Source: an uncultured Clostridium sp.
Lineage (GTDB): Bacteria; Bacillota; Clostridia; Clostridiales; Clostridiaceae
Assembly: GCA_900539375.1 (NCBI GenBank)
Contig: UQBY01000002.1
Coordinates: 124,001-188,000, forward strand
Length of the DNA stretch: 64,000 bases
Direction of reading: 5' to 3'
The position numbers were made by a program, and so were the translations under genes. The notes beneath the pieces are model-generated. The model was not told where the DNA came from. It ran no database searches and saw only the letters and a list, made by a program, of their open reading frames with translations. Of this stretch, positions 57,848 to 64,000 are shown in pieces (positions within the stretch are counted from its first letter, which is position 1; each line of letters opens with the position of its first letter).

Positions 57848-60800
57848 TTGTTTTTAAAATCATTAGAGGTTAGAGGTTTTAAATCCTTTGCAGATAAAGT
57901 TGACTTAAAGTTTAAAAAGGGAATTACAGCTGTTGTAGGACCTAATGGTAGTGGAAAGAGCAATATTTCTGATTCTGTAAGATGGGTTTTAGGAGAACAG
58001 AGCATAAAAACATTAAGAGGCGGAAAAATGGAAGATGTTATTTTTGCTGGAACTCAATTTAGAAAACCTGTAGGTCTTGCACAGGTTTCTTTAACTTTAG
58101 ATAATTCGGAAGGTGAACTTCCTATAGAATATAATGAAGTAACTGTTACAAGAAGAATCTTTAGGTCAGGAGAAACTGAATATCTTTTAAATGGAACAAA
58201 GTGTAGATTAAAAGATATTACTAATCTTTTTATGGATACTGGAATTGGTAAAGAAGGATATTCATTAATAGGTCAAGGGAAAATAGAAGCAATTTTAAGT
58301 GGAAAGCCAGAAGAAAGAAGAAGTCTTTTAGAAGAGGCTGCAGGAATTGTTAAATATAAATCAAGAAAAGAAGAAGCAGAGAAAAAACTTCAAAATACAG
58401 ATAATAATTTAATAAGAATAAGAGATATATTATCAACTTATGAAGAAAGATTAGGACCTTTAGAAAATGAAAGAAATAAAGCTATTAAATATAGAGAAAT
58501 ATCTACAGACTTAAAAGTTAAAGAAGTCTCTCTTATTGTATATTACATTTCTAACATGGAAGAAATTTTAAATGAATTTAATAAGGAAATAGATGATAAA
58601 CAATTTAAGCTTAATTTAAAAAAAGAAAAGCTTTTAGATGAAAAAAGAAATGTTGAAAAGCTAAAAGAAAATATAGAAAGTATAGAAAAAAAGAATGAAG
58701 AAGCTAGAAAGGTTTATTATGAAAAGAAAGAAAAAATTTCAAATAGCCTAAATGAAATAAAAATCTTTAAAGAAAGAGTTTTAAATGAAGAAAATTTATT
58801 AAAAAGAAATAAAGAAAACTTAGAAAATATTATAAAAAAGATAGAAACTCTTAAAGAAGAAAAAGAAGCTATGAATCTTCATATAGAGAAAAAAGTAAAG
58901 GAACAGGAAAACACTAAAAATACCATAGTATCTTTAGAAAATGAGTTTAATGATAGTATGTTAAAAATAACTAATATGGAAAATGAAATTGAAAGTTTAA
59001 AGCAGGAAGAGTTTGAACTTTTAAGAAATAATTCTGATATAAAAAATGAAATAACTCTTATTAATAAGGATATAAAGGTAAGAAATGAAAGAATTGAAGA
59101 TTTACAAAAATCTATCAATAGTATAAATGGAAATATAAAAATTAATTTAGGAACTTTAGAGGATTTAAAAAAAGAGGAAAATAAAAATAAAGAATTAATT
59201 AATGTTTTAAATGAATCAATAATTAAAAGTTCAAAAGAAATTTCAAGTCTTAAATCTAAACTTAGAAATAAAGAAAATTCTTTAAAGGAACTAAATAAAA
59301 ACTTAAATGAATTTGAAGCTAATAAAAATATGTTAACAAATTTAGAAAAACATTATGAAGGTTATAATAGGTCTGTTAAAACTTTAATGGAGAGAATTAA
59401 TAAAGGACAAATACCAAGTGGAAAAGGTACAAAGGTTTTAGGAGAAATATTAGAAATAGATAAAGAATATGAAATTGCAATAGAAATAGCAATGGGTGCA
59501 GCTATTTCAAATATAATAACAGAAACAGATTCTATAGCTAAAGAACTTATAAATTATTTGAAAAATAACAAGCTTGGAAGAGCTACCTTTCTTCCTTTAA
59601 ATAATATTAAGGGCAATAAACTTTCATTAGATAACTCTATTATTTCTATGGAAGGATATATAGGAATTGCAGCTGATATAATAAAATATCCTAAAGTATA
59701 TGAAAAAGCAGTAAACAATGTACTTGGAAGGGTTATTGTAGCAAAAAACATGGATTGTGCATTAAAAATATCTAAAAAGGGTAACAATAATTATAGAATA
59801 GTAACCTTAACTGGAGAAATAATTGCACCAGGGGGAGCTTTAACAGGAGGAAGTATTCAAAGTAAATTCACAAATATTTTAGGAAGAAAACGTGAAATTG
59901 AAGAACTCCAAGACAAGATAAAAGCTACAAAGGAAGAACTATCAAAGGAATTAAATGAAATAGAAGCTTTAAGAATTTCTATTAAAAATTTAGATGAAAA
60001 TATTTTAAATAATAAAGATGAAATTCATTTTAAAAATATTGAAATAACCAAAAACCATGGAGAAATAGAATCTTTAAATAATGAAATAGATAGAAGTTAT
60101 AAATCTGTTAATGTTTCAATGGAGGAAGTTAAAAGGTTTAAAGAACAAATTTTAACATTTAGCAAAAGACTTAAAGAAAGAAAAGAAAGTTTAAATAATA
60201 TTCAAGGACAAAATGTTGAAAATAAAGATAAGAATATAGAACTTCAAGAAAAATTAAAATATTTTAGAAAATCTGTTGAGGAAAAACGTGAAAAACTTAC
60301 AGAAATAAAGGTATTAAAAGCTTCATTAGATGAAACATTAAATAATAAAAAAGAGGAGCTTTTAAGAAAAGAAAAAGAAATTAATGAAAATGCTATAAAT
60401 TCTAAAGCTATAAAAATAGAAGAGGAAAATAGTAATTTAAAAATAGAAGAATTAAAAAAAGAAATTTTAAATAAAGAGGATTTTATAAATTTAGAAAATA
60501 AAGAAGTTTTAAAGCTTGAAGATAGTTTTAAAGAAGATGATGTTAAAAAGGGAGCTTTAAAAGAAAAGCTTAATGAAAAGGAAACTATTGTTCAAGAAGA
60601 AAGTATTATTATAAATCAAGAAGAAAATGAACTTAATAAAAAAGAACTTCAAAGAGCAAAAAAAGAAATGGAAAAGGAAAGTTTTTATACAAAACTTAAT
60701 GAAGAACTTGACTTAACATTAGCAGAAGGAAAAGAAATAGCAGTTTCTATTGAGAACACAGAAGCTGTTAAAGATGATATAATAAGTTTAAAGAGAAAAA

Positions 60801-61405
60801 TAACAGCTTTAGGAACAGTAAATCTTGCCTCTATTGAAGAATTTGAAGAGGTAAAAGAAAAGTTTGAATTTATGTCAAATCAAGAACAGGATTTAGAAAA
60901 AGCTAAAACAGAACTTTTAGAAGTTATAAAAGAAATGACAGATAAAATGAAGGTGCTATTTAAAGAAAATTTTGTTATACTTAATAAAAACTTTAATGAA
61001 ACCTTTAAGGAATTATTTAAAGGAGGAAATGCTGAACTTATATTAGGAGAAGGAGATGAACTTACTTCTAATATTGAGATTAATGTAGAGCCACCAGGAA
61101 AAAAACTTCAAAATATTAATCTTATGTCTGGTGGAGAAAAAGTATTATCAGCAATTGCTTTAATGTTTGCTATATTAAAGATGAAGCCTACCCCTTTTTG
61201 TATTTTAGATGAAATTGAGGCAGCCCTTGATGATGCAAATGTTTATAGATATGCAGAATTTTTAAAGGAATTTTCTAAAAATACTCAATTTATTGTAATT
61301 ACCCATAGAAAAGGAACTATGGAAGCTAGTGATGTTTTATATGGAGTTACAATGGAAGAAAAGGGAGTATCTAAAGTAGTTTCTGTAGATTTAACAGCTA
61401 ATTAA
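57848..61405 (+). CDS. smc: Chromosome segregation ATPase SMC
   Basis: A 1185-residue condensin core. The N-terminal ATPase half has FLKSLEVRGFKSFADKVDLK and Walker A GPNGSGKSNISDSV. Long coiled coils (about 170-500 and 660-1010) flank a hinge near 510-650 (GQIPSGKGTKVLGEI, with the Gly-rich PGGALTGGS). The C-terminal half has signature LMSGGEKVLSAIALMFAI and Walker B FCILDEIEAALDDANV. The start is TTG 57848 after AAGGAGTTGGGAG. The full family length is present. It sits upstream of ftsY as in Bacillus. Confidence 0.97.
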   Translation: MFLKSLEVRGFKSFADKVDLKFKKGITAVVGPNGSGKSNISDSVRWVLGEQSIKTLRGGKMEDVIFAGTQFRKPVGLAQVSLTLDNSEGELPIEYNEVTVTRRIFRSGETEYLLNGTKCRLKDITNLFMDTGIGKEGYSLIGQGKIEAILSGKPEERRSLLEEAAGIVKYKSRKEEAEKKLQNTDNNLIRIRDILSTYEERLGPLENERNKAIKYREISTDLKVKEVSLIVYYISNMEEILNEFNKEIDDKQFKLNLKKEKLLDEKRNVEKLKENIESIEKKNEEARKVYYEKKEKISNSLNEIKIFKERVLNEENLLKRNKENLENIIKKIETLKEEKEAMNLHIEKKVKEQENTKNTIVSLENEFNDSMLKITNMENEIESLKQEEFELLRNNSDIKNEITLINKDIKVRNERIEDLQKSINSINGNIKINLGTLEDLKKEENKNKELINVLNESIIKSSKEISSLKSKLRNKENSLKELNKNLNEFEANKNMLTNLEKHYEGYNRSVKTLMERINKGQIPSGKGTKVLGEILEIDKEYEIAIEIAMGAAISNIITETDSIAKELINYLKNNKLGRATFLPLNNIKGNKLSLDNSIISMEGYIGIAADIIKYPKVYEKAVNNVLGRVIVAKNMDCALKISKKGNNNYRIVTLTGEIIAPGGALTGGSIQSKFTNILGRKREIEELQDKIKATKEELSKELNEIEALRISIKNLDENILNNKDEIHFKNIEITKNHGEIESLNNEIDRSYKSVNVSMEEVKRFKEQILTFSKRLKERKESLNNIQGQNVENKDKNIELQEKLKYFRKSVEEKREKLTEIKVLKASLDETLNNKKEELLRKEKEINENAINSKAIKIEEENSNLKIEELKKEILNKEDFINLENKEVLKLEDSFKEDDVKKGALKEKLNEKETIVQEESIIINQEENELNKKELQRAKKEMEKESFYTKLNEELDLTLAEGKEIAVSIENTEAVKDDIISLKRKITALGTVNLASIEEFEEVKEKFEFMSNQEQDLEKAKTELLEVIKEMTDKMKVLFKENFVILNKNFNETFKELFKGGNAELILGEGDELTSNIEINVEPPGKKLQNINLMSGGEKVLSAIALMFAILKMKPTPFCILDEIEAALDDANVYRYAEFLKEFSKNTQFIVITHRKGTMEASDVLYGVTMEEKGVSKVVSVDLTAN

Positions 61406-61427
61406 AAAAACGAGGAGGATAATAATA

Positions 61428-62339
61428 ATGTTTGGAAAATTTTTTAATAAACTTAAGGATGGATTATCAAAAACAAGAGATGGCTTTACAGATAAAATAA
61501 ATGAGGTATTAAAACTTGCAATAACTATTGATGATGATTTATATGAAGAGCTTGAAGAGGTTCTTATAATGGCAGATATAGGTATGGATACAACTGTTGA
61601 AATAATAGATAGATTAAAAGATAAAATAAGAAAAGAAAAAATAAATGAAGTAGAAATGGTTTATCCAGCTTTAAAAGAAGTAATAAAGGATATGCTTTTA
61701 GAAGGTGTTGAAGAAGAGGAAGATAATGGAGAAAAGAAAGTTTTATTAGTAATAGGAGTAAATGGAGTTGGAAAAACAACTTCTATAGGAAAGCTTGCAG
61801 CTAAAAATAAAGAAGAGGGTAAAAAAGTTCTTTTAGCAGCAGCAGATACTTTTAGAGCAGCAGCAATAGACCAACTTGAAGTATGGAGCCAAAGAGCAAG
61901 TGTAGAATTAATAAAGCATGAAGAAGGTTCAGACCCAGCTGCTGTAGTGTTTGATGCTATACAAGCTGCTAAGGCAAGAAATACAGACCTTCTTATATGT
62001 GATACAGCAGGAAGACTTCATAATAAGAAAAATCTTATGAATGAGCTTTCTAAAATAAATAGAATAATTGATAGAGAATTTTCAGAGGCTAAAAAAGAAA
62101 CTTTACTTGTTTTAGATGGAACTACAGGACAAAATGCAATTATACAAGCAAAGCAATTTATGGAGGCATGTCCTATTGATGGAATAATATTAACTAAGCT
62201 AGATGGAACAGCAAAGGGTGGAGTTGTAATATCTATAAAACAAACTTTAAATATTCCAGTAAGATATATTGGGGTAGGAGAAGGTATAGATGACCTTCAA
62301 GAATTTGATGCAGAAAGTTTTGCAGAAGCACTTTTTTAA
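61428..62339 (+). CDS. ftsY: Signal recognition particle receptor FtsY
   Basis: The 303-residue GTPase docks SRP-ribosome complexes at the membrane. It lacks the long acidic A domain of E. coli FtsY and begins almost directly with the N domain (FFNKLKDGLSKTRDGFTDKI). The G domain has GVNGVGKTTSIGKLA, AADTFRAAAIDQLEVW, CDTAGRLHNKKNLM, TKLDGTAKGG and GVGEGIDDLQEFDAESF. The start follows CGAGGAGGA. Its partner Ffh is encoded at 62761. Confidence 0.97.
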   Translation: MFGKFFNKLKDGLSKTRDGFTDKINEVLKLAITIDDDLYEELEEVLIMADIGMDTTVEIIDRLKDKIRKEKINEVEMVYPALKEVIKDMLLEGVEEEEDNGEKKVLLVIGVNGVGKTTSIGKLAAKNKEEGKKVLLAAADTFRAAAIDQLEVWSQRASVELIKHEEGSDPAAVVFDAIQAAKARNTDLLICDTAGRLHNKKNLMNELSKINRIIDREFSEAKKETLLVLDGTTGQNAIIQAKQFMEACPIDGIILTKLDGTAKGGVVISIKQTLNIPVRYIGVGEGIDDLQEFDAESFAEALF

Positions 62340-62342
62340 AAA

Positions 62343-62366
62343 CTGTTAAGTAAAAATACTTGACAG
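62343..62366 (+). other. Intercistronic hairpin after ftsY overlapping a -35 box
   Basis: CTGTTAAGTA-AAAA-TACTTGACAG forms a ten-pair stem (one G-U) directly after ftsY. No T run follows. The right arm contains the TTGACA of the next promoter, so read-through transcripts fold the region that serves as promoter. Confidence 0.6.
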
Positions 62367-62388
62367 GTTAAATATTATTTGTTATCAT
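62360..62388 (+). promoter_or_regulatory. Sigma A promoter of ylxM-ffh
   Basis: Perfect TTGACA at 62360-62365, a 17-base spacer and TATCAT at 62383-62388. Confidence 0.75.
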
Positions 62389-62412
62389 CTCTTTTGTAGG
62401 TAAGGTGATTTG

Positions 62413-62745
62413 ATGGAAGATAGGGTTCAAATTTCGTTGTTAATGGATTTATATGGTCCATTATTAACAGAAAAGCAGCGTGAAGTAATGGAAATTTATT
62501 ATGATGATGATTTATCATTAGGTGAAATTTCAGAATTAAATCATACAAGTCGTCAAGCAACTTATGATTTAATAAAAAGATGTTGTAAATTATTAAGAAC
62601 CTATGAAAACAAATTAAACCTACTTCAAAAGAGTATGAATCGCAAAAAAAAGATTGCCAATCTTTTAATGGATTTTGAAAAAAAATATTCTTTAAATGAA
62701 GAAGAATTAAATAATTTAAAAAAGCAACTAGAGGATTTGCAATAA
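62413..62745 (+). CDS. ylxM: YlxM family DNA-binding/SRP-associated protein
   Basis: A 110-residue helix-turn-helix protein. VQISLLMDLYGPLLTEKQRE followed by YYDDDLSLGEISELNHTSRQ is the conserved sigma-4-like fold of YlxM/p13, a partner of the SRP in Gram-positives. The C-terminal half is charged and helical. ATG 62413 follows AAGGTG at seven bases; TTG 62410 is an alternative. ffh starts 15 bases after the stop, the conserved ylxM-ffh pair. Confidence 0.93.
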   Translation: MEDRVQISLLMDLYGPLLTEKQREVMEIYYDDDLSLGEISELNHTSRQATYDLIKRCCKLLRTYENKLNLLQKSMNRKKKIANLLMDFEKKYSLNEEELNNLKKQLEDLQ

Positions 62746-62760
62746 TTAAGGAGGTTTAAT

Positions 62761-64000
62761 ATGGCTTTTGAAGGATTAGCAGAAAAGCTTCAAAATACCT
62801 TTAAAAAGTTAAGGGGAAAAGGAAAGCTTACTGAAAAAGATATAAAAGAAGCTATGAGAGAAGTAAAATTAGCACTTCTTGAAGCAGATGTTAACTTTAA
62901 AATAGTAAAACAGTTTATAGCAAATGTAAGTGAAAAATGTGTAGGTTCGGAAGTTTTAGAAAGTTTAACACCAGGACAACAAGTAATAAAAATTGTAAAT
63001 GAAGAATTAACAAGCCTTATGGGAGGAACTGAAAGTAAGCTTAATTATGCAAGCTATGGTCCAACTGTTATAATGCTTGTAGGACTTCAAGGTGCTGGTA
63101 AAACAACTATGTGTGGAAAGCTTGCACTAGAGCTTAGAAAAAATAACAAAAAGCCTTTACTTGTAGCCTGTGATATATACAGACCAGCTGCTATAAAGCA
63201 ATTACAAGTAGTAGGTAAACAAATTGATATTCCTGTTTTTTCAATGGGAGATAAAATTTCTCCAGTTGATATAGCAAAAGCAGCTATAAAACAAGGAAGA
63301 GAAGATGGTAATAATGTAATTATTATAGATACTGCTGGACGTCTTCATATAGACGAAGACCTTATGCAAGAACTTAAAGATGTAAAGGAAGCAGTAGAGC
63401 CAAATGAAGTACTATTGGTAGTAGATTCAATGACTGGTCAAGATGCAGTTAATGTTGCAGAAACTTTTAATAAAGAGTTAGACTTAACTGGTGTAATCTT
63501 AACTAAGCTTGATGGAGATACAAGAGGGGGAGCTGCTTTATCAATAAAGAGTGTAACTCAAAAGCCAATTAAGTATGTAGGTGTTGGTGAAAAAATGAAT
63601 GACTTTGAAGTCTTCTATCCCGATAGAATGGCTTCAAGAATACTAGGAATGGGAGATGTTTTAAGCTTAATTGAAAAAGCTCAAGAAGCTATTGACCAAA
63701 AAGAAGCTGAAGACCTTTCAAAGAAAATGATTAATGCTGAGTTTAACTTTGAAGATTTCTTAACAGCTATGGATCAAATGAAAAAGCTTGGACCTCTAAA
63801 CAAAATAATGGAAATGATTCCTGGGGTAAATGCTCAACAATTAGAAGCTCTTGATATGGAAAAAAGTGAAAAGCAAATGGCAAAAATGAAAGCTATAATC
63901 CAATCAATGACAGTAAAAGAAAGAAGAAATCCTTCACTTATAATAGGCTCATCTTCAAGAAAGAAGAGAGTAGCATTAGGTGCAGGAACTACAATTCAAG
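62761..64000 (+). CDS. ffh: Signal recognition particle protein Ffh (3' end outside window)
   Basis: SRP GTPase that binds signal peptides on the ribosome. From ATG 62761, after AAGGAGG, the frame stays open to the window end (413 codons). The N domain starts MAFEGLAEKLQNTFKKLRGK. The G domain has GLQGAGKTTMCGKLA, CDIYRPAAIKQLQ, IDTAGRLHIDEDLM and TKLDGDTRGGAALS. The M domain begins about residue 325 (FNFEDFLTAMDQMKKLGPLN) and is cut off after the helix with MTVKERRNPSLI. Roughly the last 35-40 residues are missing. Confidence 0.97.
   Translation, partial: MAFEGLAEKLQNTFKKLRGKGKLTEKDIKEAMREVKLALLEADVNFKIVKQFIANVSEKCVGSEVLESLTPGQQVIKIVNEELTSLMGGTESKLNYASYGPTVIMLVGLQGAGKTTMCGKLALELRKNNKKPLLVACDIYRPAAIKQLQVVGKQIDIPVFSMGDKISPVDIAKAAIKQGREDGNNVIIIDTAGRLHIDEDLMQELKDVKEAVEPNEVLLVVDSMTGQDAVNVAETFNKELDLTGVILTKLDGDTRGGAALSIKSVTQKPIKYVGVGEKMNDFEVFYPDRMASRILGMGDVLSLIEKAQEAIDQKEAEDLSKKMINAEFNFEDFLTAMDQMKKLGPLNKIMEMIPGVNAQQLEALDMEKSEKQMAKMKAIIQSMTVKERRNPSLIIGSSSRKKRVALGAGTTIQ

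Overview
The window is very AT-rich chromosomal DNA with dense, mostly plus-strand operons, AGGAGG-type ribosome binding sites, many GTG/TTG starts and simple stem-plus-T terminators. The gene content (spoIIGA-sigE-sigG, spoIVA, spoVM, ylbJ, nrdR, gmk-rpoZ-coaBC-priA-def-fmt, prpC-prkC, rnc-smc-ftsY-ffh) is that of an endospore-forming Clostridium, most like cluster I (Clostridium sensu stricto). The species cannot be fixed from the sequence alone. spoIIGA is cut by the left edge and ffh by the right edge. No tRNA, rRNA, insertion sequence, prophage or CRISPR array is visible.

Layout. 1-3.3 kb: sporulation sigma factor block (spoIIGA, sigE, sigG, ylmC-type gene) plus nrdR. 3.4-11 kb: pgeF, the PhoP/PhoR two-component pair and the phosphate regulon pstS-C-A-B-phoU. 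11-15.3 kb: a decayed gene relic, der, gpsA and spoIVA. 15.4-27.6 kb: an accessory stretch with an XRE regulator behind phased repeats, a cation/proton antiporter under a fluoride riboswitch, a membrane-anchored lipase next to a TerD-VWA protein, an iron alcohol dehydrogenase, a YaiI-family protein, an isochorismatase-family hydrolase, a DUF2809 membrane protein, an AadE-like adenylyltransferase and a PBECR-like RNase-fold protein. It ends with a structured RNA of unknown family, a guanylate kinase paralogue with a damaged ATP site, and a guanine-riboswitch-controlled purine permease. 27.7-42.8 kb: the conserved yicC-remA-gmk-rpoZ-coaBC-priA-def-fmt-yugP-rsmB-rlmN-prpC-prkC-rsgA-thiN-spoVM block and convergent rpmB. 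42.9-53.5 kb: asp23-yloV, recG, rsmD-coaD, a coiled-coil protein, minus-strand tmcAL-ylbJ, and pta-ackA. 53.5-64 kb: yceD-rpmF-plsX-acpP, rnc, a radical SAM gene, a 33-residue membrane peptide, smc, ftsY, ylxM and ffh.

How the genes work together. SpoIIGA activates pro-sigma E, which drives mother-cell genes such as spoIVA (a sigma E-like promoter is visible). SpoVM, a gene too short for most ORF callers, anchors SpoIVA to the forespore. PhoP/PhoR probably control the pst transporter beside them. PrpC/PrkC form the usual PASTA kinase/phosphatase pair beside translation factors. ftsY, ylxM and ffh encode the signal recognition particle pathway. The most unusual segment is 25.1-27.6 kb. There a free-standing structured RNA with its own promoter and terminator sits before a Gmk-like protein that keeps its GMP pocket but has lost P-loop and lid residues, and a guanine riboswitch and purine permease follow directly. 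This is a candidate guanine-nucleotide sensing module; function is inferred, not shown.
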